A stretch of 64,000 nucleotides of DNA, taken from the NCBI RefSeq assembly GCF_000346465.2, contig NC_034014.1:18735956-18799955 (forward strand). Reading direction: 5' to 3'. This document shows positions 35,876 to 49,047 of this stretch, piece after piece. The DNA comes from Prunus persica. Taxonomy: Eukaryota; Streptophyta; Magnoliopsida; Rosales; Rosaceae. The notes beneath the pieces were generated by a model, which was given only the letters and a program-made list of their open reading frames with translations, was not told the origin of the DNA and searched no databases. Numbering within the stretch: the first letter of the stretch is position 1; each line of letters opens with the position of its first letter. The position numbers and the translations under genes are program-made.

Positions 35876-35889
35876 TTGACAAAAGTCAA
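35876..35889. promoter_or_regulatory. Inverted pair of W-box cores upstream of the GH5 gene
   Basis: TTGAC and GTCAA (TTGACAAAAGTCAA) lie face to face within 25 bases of the TATA box. TTGAC is the WRKY-binding core, so stress or pathogen control is plausible, but this is inference. Confidence 0.4.
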
Positions 35890-38800
35890 ACTTTCACAAT
35901 GAACCATTCCTTACGTTGAATGATTATATGAATTTACACTTCATTGTCTTTACTGATAAATTAGCATTGCTCCAAGTTCAACACGTTAAGGAGGAACTAT
36001 ACATGGCATTAGTGGCCTGCCGACCAGCAGTGGGAAGACTTACTGTTCTGTTTTAATTCCAATTAGTAATTTGGAACCTTTGAATTTCTAGTTCGAATTG
36101 GTGCATATGGTTAAGTAGGTATGTAATTAATTTTTTGTTTATTACAAGTGATAGTCTAAACTAGAGAGAGAGGGGGGGTGTTGTGTGGGTGTGGGGTGGT
36201 CTACAAGTCAATGCCCTAGGCTAGACCCGACTATGTAGGTATGTAATTATAAGAAGCAATTGTTGGCACCTCAAAATAGTCACACTGCAAAAAGTAATAA
36301 TCAAGGATGAAAATATCATTGATACAGATATTATCGGGCCTTCAATTTATATTGATGTCGTTTTAGATATTGATGTCAATTTAGGTATTGAATAAAATCG
36401 ACAAAAAAGACAGATATTTGCTTCAAAAACACGGAATTTTGAAGTGAAACGTTCATAGATATTAAGCACATTATCAATGAAAGCATTGACTAAATAAAAT
36501 TCAAAATATACTAAGTATAAGATATGCATATGATGAAATATACGTGTATATAATGTGTGATGAAAATCCTGAATACAATTAGACTTAACACAACAAAAAC
36601 AACATTATTCAAACATAACCCAACCCAACAGATTAATACATAACCCAACATTATATTACAAGAGTTAGACTTAATGATAAAAATGAGAGATAGAAGATTA
36701 TGTGAAAAATAAAATCAAACACACAAGAAATCGAGCAACCAGAGAGAGGAGAGGAAGAGTCAACGATAGTCGAAGTGATTTAGGAGAGAAGAAAGGAGAA
36801 GCTACTAAGTATTAGAGCTTGGTTTTTTTAAATAATAAAAAAACTCCTGACCAAAACAACGTCGTTTTGAACCATACTTAAAAAACAAAAACAAAAAAGA
36901 AGCCTTAGTCTTTACTCCACGCCACGCCACGCCACGCCACAAAAACCTGCAATCAAAAGCAAATTTCGTACAATAGCATTTCAAGTTCAGCCGCATAGAG
37001 GATTTAATCCTTGAGTTGAATTTTGAAACTAGAAGATTTCTCTTTGCTTTATGTAGACCCATAAGGTGAACTCACGCCACTTTGCTTTTTTTCTTTTTTC
37101 TTTTTTTTTAATAATAAAAAAAAATTTCTTTTTTTATGGTTCTGTTTTCTTCTAGGGGTTTTTTTATTTTTAATAATCTTCAGTTTTTCTGTTCTTTTCT
37201 TTTTTATAATTCTTTTTTTTTTTTTTTGCTGATTTGGCTCTCTATATATTCGATTAATCAATAGCAAACTCGAAGAGACTGCGCAACGTACAACTTGAGG
37301 TATGCATTTTGATTTGTTTATTGAATTGATACTTTGATATGCATTTCGATTAGATTAAGTGATATTGATTTTCGTAAAATTAAATGATGATTTAATTTGA
37401 ATTTTAGTAGACTAATTATGGAAGACCTAAGACCCTTATTTATTTCAATTATACAATTATGGAACGGTGCTGTTTTTGGTGAAGAAACGGGTCTAATGTC
37501 CAATAGAAGAACTAAACAATGAAACGGTACTTTAAGAGAAAGTATCTAAATCTTCATTTGAATAATTCTAGTAGTTCAAATCCTCCTTCAAATAATTCAG
37601 GTAGCCTTTTAAAATTGCCTCTCTCCTGAAAAAATCATTGATCCGTCACTGATATCGGGTTGACCCGTTAATTTCCCGTGCTAGTTTTAAGTCGTGTAAC
37701 GGGTAGTATCAAAAATTACCACCCCTCCCTCTAAGTCTAACTATATATGGGCGGCTAATGTATATCCCTATTTAAGTCGTATAGTACGCTGGTGGCGTTG
37801 GTTCTTGGCAAACCAAAGAACACGTTGTTTTGAAGTTGTTGAATTAATGTTATTCTCTCTCTTTTTTTCTTCATTGAATGTTTGAATATTGTCTAGATTT
37901 TTCCCAACAGATAACTTAGGGAAGAATATGGTAGATTCGCAAAGACTAAGAGCTCGGTGGATGCAAGATCTCAATTGGAAGGGGGACTATGGCACCATAT
38001 ATAACAAATAAAAAATAAAAAAGAACCAATGTGATGCAGGAGTGCTGGGTAAAATAGAATTCTCCATAGCGATAATTAGGGCGAATATATGAATGTGCTC
38101 CATTACCTACAGTAACCTTCTTTTCCTTTTTCTTTTTCTTTTGTTCGAAACAACCGTTATGCTTTTTAAATCACATGTTCTAAACTCAACTAATTTTCTG
38201 TTAAATGATCATCCCATCCTAAGCACCGGACCCAAAATTGAATTTTGAGACCGAATGTGACTTTTTCCCAACCAAATTTTAGAAAAACAAATTATTCCCA
38301 AATGGATTTAGAGATATCATCACCAATCTTTCTGTCTATTCTTTTTGGCCTGAACGCGTTGACTTTTCCGTTCTTTTTTTTTGTCTTTCCCTTGGCTGCT
38401 TGCTTGACTTCTTTTATACAGTCGCTCCTGTCCGTGACAATTTTAACTGAAGCTATGGCTTCCTTTGCGCGCGCTATATCCACTCGCATATGAAAACACT
38501 GTATAATTAACCAACCTACGTTACCTCTGTTAAACTCTGCAACTCATGTGCGAGAGAAGAATCTACTAGCCTATGATATCGACAAGACGCGGTAACTGGT
38601 TGAGGTAAAAAGCGGTTCTTTTACTGATTCACGCAGTTATCGAGAATTTACCCTTTGTTTGTCTGAGAAAGAAGAGCAAAAGCAATCAGTGGGTGGGTCA
38701 GCTCTCTCTCTCGTCTGCAGTCTGTGAAATGTTGACAGCACATTCTAAGATTACCATTTGGAGAGGAGCCTACGGACCTAAATGCAACATGTAGTTACTG

Positions 38801-39231
38801 CTCATTCTGATATTCAATAAATCATAGGCTCTACTCTTGTGGATATTCAAATGTCTTTTATCTGTGTGTGTTTGTTGAGATGACTGCCTAAATTTGATTT
38901 GTTAGCTAGGTATAGAGAAGTGAAGAATGTTCATATGATCGATCATGTGTTGAAGCATGATGAATGAATACATTTAAGAAATTAATTAGTAGAAGCTAGG
39001 CAAAGATGCTGGCTTACATGTCATCCATGAACTTTGCAAGTAGGGTACTGACTTGACTTGCGAAAGAAAATATGTGATTTTTGTGTGAAATAATTAAGAT
39101 ATGTGATGGATCATGATGGTTAAAGATGATTTTCAAGTGCCTATAATGAGTATTTTCTTTTCTTTTTTACCAAAAAATAGTGAGATAATGGATTCAAACT
39201 TGAGTGCGAAAGGTAGATCTTGGTTCGATTT
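35890..39231. other. Intergenic, no gene recognised
   Basis: AT-rich with purine- or T-rich runs (for example 37080-37240). Minus-strand lysine-rich frames there are compositional. A few plant-like promoter motifs are seen, but nothing that fixes a gene on either strand. Confidence 0.4.
36917..36940. repeat. Pentanucleotide microsatellite (CCACG)n
   Basis: CCAC followed by four GCCAC units. Nothing else of note. Confidence 0.9.
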
Positions 39232-39257
39232 GGACACTACTACAAAAAAGCAAAAAG

Positions 39258-40510
39258 ACGACGGTAAATCACCGTCGTGTATTTGGTTTTTCAATGGTCG
39301 TGGAATCCACCGTCATCTTTTCCCTCATAAACCACGACGCTAAATAACCGTCGTTGTTAAACAATACAACGTCATCAAAAAATACAAAACGACGTCTTTG
39401 TACTGCAAAAAGATCTAAAAAAAGCAATCGAGGATGATAATAGACGACCAATTCTCTAAAAAGACCGTCGTTAAAAAGGGAAAATATGACACATATTAAG
39501 AGAACAAGGCCGCAAGATAGACATACAACGACGACAATAAAAATACGCCGACGTTAAATATAATTTTCACGACAATAAAAAATATGACGTCTTTAAATAC
39601 ATTAGAAGACGACGTTATTGATACCTACTACGTCGCACATATAAACACAACCGTCGTACAATTAATTTTCCACTTCGATTTTTTGATAAAAGATGACGTG
39701 GAAATAGTTGTCAGTGTCATTATTTACGACGTATGTGTTTCTATAGTAGACGTTGAAAAACTAAACAACGTCAGTTACAAATATATGAGAGTCGTATTAA
39801 AAAATTTATACGTCCTATTTTCAGAAACAAACAACGACCATAAATATTAGACGTTGTTAAATACAACAACGTCGGAAAACAATAAAAACAGACGTGTTTA
39901 GTCTGCTAAAGTTCTACAACGTCTCTTATTTACAAAAAACCGTCGTGAAATAAATTTTCCACTTCGATTTTATCTAAAAAAGATGACGTGGAAATAGTTG
40001 TCAGTGTCATTATTTACGACGTATACATTTATATAGTCGACGTTGTATTTATATGTATTCATTACTCACGACGCACTTAATAATATAGACGACGTTGAAC
40101 GTCTAAACAACGTCGGTTCCAAATAAATGAGAGCCGTATTACAGAACATATAGACGGCGTAGATTATGATGGGAGCCGTATTACAAATAACGTCGTTTAA
40201 TTGTTATTAGACGGCGGTTATAATGAATTTCCGTCGGAATTAATTTCGTTCCTCTTCGTTTATAAAAGAACTTGCGACGTGGAAAATGTATGATGACGTC
40301 GTATTTTTTAACGTTCAGATTACATATCTCGTTTTTTAGACGTCGGTATTATGGGATTGGAGTCGTGTTATTTTGAATTACATGGCGGTTCTTTATCCTT
40401 CACCGACGTGATATCCTGAATAATTGCTTCACAATAGCGTCGTGGTTCTTCATTGTTACGTTGCTTTAAGACGTCGGTAAATATGCTGAATAACTGATTC
40501 ACAATAACGT
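39258..40510. repeat. CACTA subterminal repeat array, left
   Basis: Dozens of short ACGACG/CGTCGT units in both orientations, opening with a GACGACGG…CCGTCGT inverted pair. In En/Spm such repeats bind the TnpA protein. A ~75-base block (AGATGACGTGGAAATAGTTG) occurs twice, at ~39690 and ~39980. The open frame at 39584-39850 is a by-product. Confidence 0.9.
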
Positions 40511-40596
40511 CGTGTTTTATTTGAACGTAGAAAGTGAAGAAATCACATTACAATATATTACAAAATTAATGTCATACACTGCCAATTACATAAGCA

Positions 40597-43500
40597 TCAT
40601 TCAATCCATATATCTTCACACCCATCTCGAATATTTTGACCGCCTAACTCACCTACCAGTTCATCAAATGTGTCAACATTTGGCATCCCTCTAGTAAATG
40701 GCTCACACTCAATTATCACATCACCTAATACTTCATCACCAATAACATCATTATATTCTCTACTAGGCATTGATAACACTACCGACCAACCACGATGCAT
40801 CGGGTCGTCAACAAAAAATATTTGTTTGACTTGAGAAGCCAAAACAAATTGGTCATTCCTATGTCCAATTTTACTCAAATCTACAAGGGTAAATCCAAGT
40901 TCGTCGACTACAAGACCAGAACTATCTATCCAATCACACCTAAAGACTGGGATTGTAAACTTTTGGTAGTCAAGGTCCCAAATTTCTTGAATGACACCAT
41001 AGAAACCCATATTTGAGAGAATTGGGTTTTTATCCTTGGCACTAGCAACTTGCATGGTATGTGCAAGTAAATAAACTCCACTATTTTGAGTTGTCCGCAC
41101 ATCATCTTGTGCCTTGATATTGAATTTAATACCTTTAATAAGATAGCTCCTATATAATGGCACTGACATGTTTGGACCAGCTGCTAGCCACCTTAAATTT
41201 TCTGATACGCCATGATTGTCTTCCTCAACTTCACTTTGAACCTACAAATTAATCATATCTTAATTCATCCTAACATATAAATAAGAAGAAAATTAAAAGA
41301 GAAATACGTTATTCAACAACATATACCTTGAAGCGTAGCCATTGAATGAAAGTGCTATTGTGCTTATCCTGCAGCCACTTTGTTCTCTTTCTAAATTTTG
41401 GATAAGCAGTCTTGATGTGGATCATATGTTGCCTACATGACACGAAAAATTCAAGCATTACGGTCCCAAATATATAAGATAAACATAAGAAATAATTTTA
41501 AATGGAAACTTAAAGAATAAAACTCATACGTACTCGATATAAGGTAGGACTTCCTCCGTATTCTCCAAGACATATAGATGTGCTTGATTCAACAGGTCCT
41601 GATCAACTACGCTCACTGTGCAACCTGATAATGGCTTTGAAACTCCCATCTTTTGGCTTGAAGGCACTCCAACTGTACTAACATCAGATAAATGCTGAGT
41701 ACAAAACTCTACCGCTTCTTCAGCTATATACCGCTCAGCAATGCAACCTTCGGGACGAGTACGATTCTGAACATACCCCTTCAGCACTTTCATATATCTT
41801 TCAAACGGATACATCCACCTAAAATATACTGGCCCACATAGACGAACTTCTCTGACAAGATGTACTACTAGATGAACCATGATATCAAAGAATGAAGGGG
41901 GAAAGTACTTCTCAAGCAAACACAGAGTAACTACTACATCTTCTTCCAACTTATCTAGCTTGGAAACATCAACAGTCTTTGCACATATAGCATTGAAGAA
42001 GAAGCACAAACGAGTTATTGCATACCTTGCAGGCTTCTCCAAAACAGAACGAATTGCCACAGGGAGCAATTGTTGCATTAAGGTATGACAATCATGTGAT
42101 TTAAGGCCAAGAAGTCTTGAATCTTGTACAGATACAAGATTTTTAATATTTGAAGAATAACCTTCAGGGACCTTCATACCATAGAAAGAATTGCAAACCT
42201 CTCTCTTCTCTGCTCTTGACAAATTCCAAGGCCCAGGAGGCAAACGAGTACGTCTTTCTCCATACTCGGGTTGCAAATCAGTTTTGACCCCCATGTTCAA
42301 TAAATCTAATCGAGCAGCAATCCCATCTTTATTTTTTCCAGGGATCTCCAGCAATGTACCAATGATACTATCGCAAACATTCTTCTCAATGTGCATAACA
42401 TCTAGGGCATGCCTCACAGGAAGGTATTTCCAATACTCGAGATCAAAGAATATTGATTTCTTCTTCCAACAAACTCTGTCACCATTTTCAACCATATGCA
42501 GCACTTCTTCTCCGGTTAATGGCTCTGGAGGTATGCCATATTCAGGTTTCCCATTAAAAGCTGCACGTTGCCTCCTATATGGATGATTGATTGGTAACCA
42601 TTTTCTATGCCCAATGTAACAAATTTTGTGGCCATTTTTCAACCTGTGACTAGGTGTATCATCGCCGCATATTGGACAAGCTTTATATCCTTTAACAACA
42701 CAACCAGATAAGTTTCCATAGGCGGGGAAATCATTAATTGTCCACATTAATGCAGCTCTGAGTGTAAAGTATTCTCCATTATGTGCATCATACACTCCTC
42801 TAATCCCAACCCACAAGGATTTTAAATCATCAATCAAAGGCTCCAAGTAGACGTCTATATCATTTCCGGGTTGTTTAGGACCGGAAATCAATAAGGTTAA
42901 CATCATGAACTTTCGTTTCATGCACAGCCATGGAGGGAGATTATATGTAACTAAGATAACCGGCCAACAACTATATCTGCTACTTAGAGAACTGTGGGGA
43001 TTGAATCCATCAGATGAAAGAGCCAATCTCAAGTTTCTCGGCTCATTACCAAACTCAGGCCATTTATCATCAAGAAGTTTCCAAGACGGGGAATCCGCCG
43101 GATGAGACATCTGACCGTCAATTGATTTTCTAGCAACATGCCACCAAGTCAAACTCTTAGCTGTCTCATGTGATTGAAACATCCTTTTAAACCTTGGAAT
43201 TGGGGGAAAATACCACACCACCTTCGCTGGCACACCCTCTTTCAAGATTGCATCTTTGCCTTCCTTCCACCTTGAGATACCACAAGTAGGACAATTAGTT
43301 GAATCCTCATACTCCTTCCTATACAAGATGCAATCATTGGGGCATGCGTGCATTTTCTCATAACTCAGCCCCAATGCACACAAAGTCTTTTTAGCCTCAT
43401 ACATGGAGGTTGGTATTGTATTTCCTTCTGGAAGCAAATCGCCTTGAAGTATCAATAATTCTGTAAAACAGACATCACTCATCCCATGTTTTGCCTTCAA

Positions 43501-43947
43501 ATTATACAACTTCACTAATGCCGATAACTTCGTGTACTTTCTACAACCAGGGTACACTGGTTGATCTCCATCCCCAATCACATTGGCAAACTCATACGGA
43601 TCCGAACCAAAATCACCAAAATCATTATCATCCATATCAATTTCTTCAGACACAAAACTGTACCTACTATGGCCATCATCTTCTTCAACATTTCTGCTAG
43701 CATTAGTAGTTGCTTCCCAAGGTTCTCCGTGAAATGTCCAATTCTTATAGCTTTGGTCAATTCCATTAAAGTATAAGTGATCCCTTATAATTCCAACCCC
43801 AAACAACTTCAAATTAACACATTTAACACATGGACAACGGATATGTGTTGTAGTTAGAAGATTTTCTACAGCAAAGTTCAAAAATGCTTCCACCCCAAAC
43901 TCATATGCCTTCGATCTTCTATCCGAGTGCATCCATGACTTATCCAT
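40597..43947 (-). CDS. TNP2-type CACTA transposase, three exons, apparently intact
   Basis: The catalytic transposase (TnpD/TNP2 class) of the CACTA element. Exons 43947-41534, 41432-41327 and 41241-40597 join in frame (PYIE/QHMIHIKTAY and QWLRFK/VQSEVEED) to give 1054 residues. I chose the ATG at 43947 (MDKSWMHSDRRSKAYEFGVE) over an upstream GTG in the same frame. Domains in order: transposase-associated zinc region with CPCVKC (~35-45), Transposase_21 (~245-460, with CPNDCILYR and CPTCG before it), the HALDVMHIEKNVCDSIIGT signature (~515), DUF4218 (~640-750, PPSFFDIMVHLVVHL and VYFRWMYPFERYMK), and DUF4216 in the last exon (VFRCDWID, QIFFVDDP). No stop or frameshift interrupts it. Its two introns are short and lack the ACGACG repeats. 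Confidence 0.93.
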
Positions 43948-44434
43948 CTCCGACACTATAACCTATTATCTATAATAAAGTGAAAATACAGGCAATGACC
44001 ATCACTATAGCAGATTATACAATGATCTAATCGCAAGTAATAAACAACAGAGACGACGGGTTTTAATCAAAAACAGACGTATTTGGCATATATAGACGAC
44101 GGATTTTCAACAGACGTCGTCTATTATACGTAATACAAACGACGGTTTATGAAAAAACCGTCGTGTATAAGTAATACAACGACGGTAGTTTAAAAACACC
44201 GTCGTGTAATCGTCGTCGTACGCCTTAAAATTCGTCGTGTCTCAGTTTATTTTCAAGAACACAAAACCCATTAAGAACACAACATATATATGAAACCAAG
44301 CAAGAAACCAACATATACATGAAACCAAGCATGAAAACAATAAATCCATTCCCAATTCAACATAACATAGGGTGATTAAAAGATACGACAAAATTAAATC
44401 CATTCCCAATTCAACATAACAGATAATGTAATCC

Positions 44435-44665
44435 ATGAACCCATTAAACAGAAAATCCATGAACCCATACCTATAAGCATTGGTGCACTTTGCACCTTCT
44501 CCAGAGCGGAAAATGACAAGATCAAATAAAGGTGTCCTTTTGCTGGAAATCATTTGGAAGTTGGTGATGTGTCTTTTTGTGTTGATTTCCAGCAAAAGTA
44601 CACCTTTATTTGATCTTGTCATGAACCCATTAAACAGAAAATCCATGAACCCATACCTATAAGCA
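44435..44665. repeat. 45-bp perfect direct repeats enclosing a 40-bp-arm hairpin
   Basis: The same 45 bases occur at 44435-44479 and 44621-44665. Between them, arms 44513-44552 and 44583-44622 are reverse complements with one mismatch (core AGATCAAATAAAGGTGT) around a 30-base loop. It lies between the two CACTA genes, beside an assembly gap. Confidence 0.85.
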
Positions 44666-44723
44666 CATTATTAACAGATCGCAAACGCATATACCTAAAA
44701 CCCTTTAACAAAACAACCTAATA

Positions 44724-45655
44724 NNNNNNNNNNNNNNNNNNNNNNNNNNNNNNNNNNNNNNNNNNNNNNNNNNNNNNNNNNNNNNNNNNNNNNNNNNNNN
44801 NNNNNNNNNNNNNNNNNNNNNNNNNNNNNNNNNNNNNNNNNNNNNNNNNNNNNNNNNNNNNNNNNNNNNNNNNNNNNNNNNNNNNNNNNNNNNNNNNNNN
44901 NNNNNNNNNNNNNNNNNNNNNNNNNNNNNNNNNNNNNNNNNNNNNNNNNNNNNNNNNNNNNNNNNNNNNNNNNNNNNNNNNNNNNNNNNNNNNNNNNNNN
45001 NNNNNNNNNNNNNNNNNNNNNNNNNNNNNNNNNNNNNNNNNNNNNNNNNNNNNNNNNNNNNNNNNNNNNNNNNNNNNNNNNNNNNNNNNNNNNNNNNNNN
45101 NNNNNNNNNNNNNNNNNNNNNNNNNNNNNNNNNNNNNNNNNNNNNNNNNNNNNNNNNNNNNNNNNNNNNNNNNNNNNNNNNNNNNNNNNNNNNNNNNNNN
45201 NNNNNNNNNNNNNNNNNNNNNNNNNNNNNNNNNNNNNNNNNNNNNNNNNNNNNNNNNNNNNNNNNNNNNNNNNNNNNNNNNNNNNNNNNNNNNNNNNNNN
45301 NNNNNNNNNNNNNNNNNNNNNNNNNNNNNNNNNNNNNNNNNNNNNNNNNNNNNNNNNNNNNNNNNNNNNNNNNNNNNNNNNNNNNNNNNNNNNNNNNNNN
45401 NNNNNNNNNNNNNNNNNNNNNNNNNNNNNNNNNNNNNNNNNNNNNNNNNNNNNNNNNNNNNNNNNNNNNNNNNNNNNNNNNNNNNNNNNNNNNNNNNNNN
45501 NNNNNNNNNNNNNNNNNNNNNNNNNNNNNNNNNNNNNNNNNNNNNNNNNNNNNNNNNNNNNNNNNNNNNNNNNNNNNNNNNNNNNNNNNNNNNNNNNNNN
45601 NNNNNNNNNNNNNNNNNNNNNNNNNNNNNNNNNNNNNNNNNNNNNNNNNNNNNNN
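44724..45655. other. Assembly gap (932 N)
   Basis: Run of N between the two CACTA genes; nothing can be said about its content, and its length may be an estimate. Confidence 1.
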
Positions 45656-46183
45656 TTGTAGACGTTGTAAATTGTAATAGACTACTAAGTCGTTAAAATG
45701 ACGTCGTTAAAATGAGAAACCATGGCGGCTATTTAACTATACGACGTAAAATATATATTTTACGACTTAACCGCAGTCGTTACATAAACGTCGTCGATTA
45801 TACCCTGAACCCTTAAGAAATTGAAGATATTGTAAACCATTAACGACTCAATTGTTCAAAGAACGTCGTCTAACTATTTTTTTACGTCGTATTTGTTTAA
45901 AACACGCAACAACAAAATACGACGGTTATTGACTTTATTAGGTCGTTGGAAAAGTATTACACGTCGGTTAAGCAATTTGTATGTTTGTTTTTTTTTTAAT
46001 TTAAGAAAACCTCAACAAATTTTTACATTACATATTATAGAGAAAATTGGTACATTATACATAAATATCAAGTGTTCAATAATTGCCCTGTTTAATAATT
46101 TGGAAAACAAACTCTGCCCATTCATTCCGGACTTCATCAATGGCTTCTTGGGGGTATGAAGCTTCCTGGTTTCCCTTGGCATA

Positions 46184-46352
46184 CTGCATAAACAATGACT
46201 ATTAGGGTTTATAAATAAAAAGAAATTCAATCACAGACGACGATATTTTTCATAACCGACGTAGTATATCCATTCAACGACGTTAATTTTACACGACCGT
46301 CGTTGATAATACAAAAAACGACGTGAAATGTATGAAGGTAATTTCTTCTTAC
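46184..46352 (-). repeat. ACGACG motifs inside introns of the Transposase_24/Ulp1 gene
   Basis: The last intron holds ACGACG, CCGACGT and CGTCGT units. Similar clusters fill the other introns (46633-46864, 47036-47249, 48656-49123), so the array is not limited to the element ends. Confidence 0.85.
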
Positions 46353-47390
46353 CTTATTCTCAAACCCCAAGGAAGGATCCATGATGATGTCCCTCATGAA
46401 GCGCATTACATAATACCCGCATTCGACATTGCTGGGTTGCTTTGGTGTGCCTGAGAGAGTTTTCCAAATTACATTTTTACGTCCTGCTCGGGCTATGTGG
46501 GTATTATATATTTTTAAAGCACTGTTCACGATGTTTTTGGCCTCTTCATCGACCACACGATTTCCTGGCAGAGGATCCAGAAAATAGACGGTTTCTCTCT
46601 TTGCTCTTACAATCAGCAAAATCCAATGACGGCTGCACAAAATTAATATAAAAACGACGGTTATTTACAAAAACGACGTATTATAGTATTTCACACGACG
46701 AAGTAAAGTAGCTAACGACGACATTATATATTTATCACGACGATAAATAAATACCGACGTGGTTAGTAGTTTCAAACGACTAAATAAAATAAAACACCGA
46801 CGTGGTTAGTTTATAAGCTGTCATTTATTGAAAATCATAAAAACAAAATCCTAAGGAGACTAACCCTGGATTGTAAGGCATCATGAAAATCTGTTCACCG
46901 TCTGTCTTCTGAAGTCGAGCTGCTACGAGTCGTGATCTTTCAGTTATTGTGCCAGAGTTGGCACTAACTGTAGCAGGGTCGATAAAGCCAACCATACTGC
47001 ACATATTGGCTTTTTTCAAAACATCGTGTAAGTACCTAAACAAATAAAATAATATAAACAAGTCAGCACACAAAACACGACGGTTATGTATAAAAAAACG
47101 ACGTATTATAATATTTCACACGACGTACTGAAATAGATGAGGACGTTATAATATATTTATCACGACGGTTGTTAGTTAAGACGACGTGGTTAGTTAGTTA
47201 AGACGACGCAATATATAAACCAACGAGTTATTATTTTAGAAGTACAAACCTCATATATACAGCCAATACAGTAGCTCCAATTTCTTCCATCCCTGGAAAA
47301 GGCGCTACATCTTCAGGCAGGAGGAAGGTATCGCGCTCGCCACCGCGCTCCCTTCTTATCAATTGTAAAATGGAGTACAATTCCTCGCGC

Positions 47391-48080
47391 NNNNNNNNNN
47401 NNNNNNNNNNNNNNNNNNNNNNNNNNNNNNNNNNNNNNNNNNNNNNNNNNNNNNNNNNNNNNNNNNNNNNNNNNNNNNNNNNNNNNNNNNNNNNNNNNNN
47501 NNNNNNNNNNNNNNNNNNNNNNNNNNNNNNNNNNNNNNNNNNNNNNNNNNNNNNNNNNNNNNNNNNNNNNNNNNNNNNNNNNNNNNNNNNNNNNNNNNNN
47601 NNNNNNNNNNNNNNNNNNNNNNNNNNNNNNNNNNNNNNNNNNNNNNNNNNNNNNNNNNNNNNNNNNNNNNNNNNNNNNNNNNNNNNNNNNNNNNNNNNNN
47701 NNNNNNNNNNNNNNNNNNNNNNNNNNNNNNNNNNNNNNNNNNNNNNNNNNNNNNNNNNNNNNNNNNNNNNNNNNNNNNNNNNNNNNNNNNNNNNNNNNNN
47801 NNNNNNNNNNNNNNNNNNNNNNNNNNNNNNNNNNNNNNNNNNNNNNNNNNNNNNNNNNNNNNNNNNNNNNNNNNNNNNNNNNNNNNNNNNNNNNNNNNNN
47901 NNNNNNNNNNNNNNNNNNNNNNNNNNNNNNNNNNNNNNNNNNNNNNNNNNNNNNNNNNNNNNNNNNNNNNNNNNNNNNNNNNNNNNNNNNNNNNNNNNNN
48001 NNNNNNNNNNNNNNNNNNNNNNNNNNNNNNNNNNNNNNNNNNNNNNNNNNNNNNNNNNNNNNNNNNNNNNNNNNNNNNNN
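47391..48080. other. Assembly gap (690 N)
   Basis: Run of N inside the Transposase_24/Ulp1 gene, hiding the join between its coiled-coil part and its protease part. Confidence 1.
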
Positions 48081-48821
48081 AAGTTATGTGAACCATCCCT
48101 GTCGTCATGCTTTTCCTCATCTTCTTTCTCCCTTTTCTTCTTCGTCTCTTCATCTCTTTTTTCCTCTTCCTTCTCTTCATCTGGCTGAATGTTTCCCCCA
48201 TTTTGGCAGTATCATCCTCCAAAATGTAGGGATCTCACATCACCTCCAGAGCAGCTAGCTTTGTCAGACATTGGATTTTTGGGGCTTTGGCTAATTCTTG
48301 GTTTAAGCATGCTTGGATCAAAATTGGGAATTAATTGGGAAAGCTGACTCAGGAAATGCTCCCTCTCAGCCTCTACCAATTGTTTTGTCCTAGCCTCCAT
48401 CCTTAAGGCCTCTTCCCTTGCCTTAGCCTCCATCTTTTTAGTCTCTTCTTGAAGGAGAACTCTTAAACTGTCCTTCAAACGGTCGTCAAAGCTCACCCTC
48501 TGTGGTTTGGGCAAATTGAAATATTGCCTTGGGGAAACACCAGCACCAACTCCCCTCAGTCTGCCTGGATGCTCGGGGCCCAAAGCCATGGTCAGCACAT
48601 CATTGCTGCCATCTACTCTGACTTTGCCTTCCGAGACTTGTTTCTGCAATTCATCCTAAAAAAAGATAAACAAAAAAACACACGACGGTTATTTATGTAC
48701 AAACGACGTATTATATAATTTCACACGACGCAATAACGTATAAACCGACGTTATTATAACTTATCACGACGGTAGTTATACCGACGTGGTTATTTATTTA
48801 AAACGACGAAATGAATAAACA

Positions 48822-49047
48822 ACCGACGTCTTATGCTATAATTAAAGATAACAGAGTAGTGATTCCTATTTAGACCGTTAACGAAGTTTTTAAAAAATTT
48901 TCGACGTGGTAATATCATTCACACGACGCGAAAATGAACCACCGACGTCTTATGCTGTAATTACAGAAAACATAGTAGTGATTCCTATTTAGACCTTTAA
49001 CGACGTTTTTAAAAACTTTTCGACGTGGTAATATCATTCACACGACG
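48822..49047. repeat. 119-base tandem duplication within an intron
   Basis: ACCGACGTCTTATGCT starts at 48822 and again at 48941. Both units carry AGTAGTGATTCCTATTTAGA and end in a CGACGTGGTAATATC block. The first unit has AACGAAG where the second has AACGACG. Confidence 0.9.

Noticed and set aside
36805..37267. Lysine-rich minus-strand frames
   Set aside because: Translation of T-rich runs; no other support.
39258..40510. CRISPR-like look of short regularly spaced ACGACG repeats
   Set aside because: Units are short, irregularly spaced, in both orientations and bounded by CACTA ends; this is a eukaryotic transposon subterminal array.
42191..42586. Plus-strand 131-codon frame
   Set aside because: Antisense of the TNP2 transposase exon.
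47359..48222. Two frames spanning the N run
   Set aside because: They are open only because N cannot give stops; only the edges of the minus-strand accessory gene are real.
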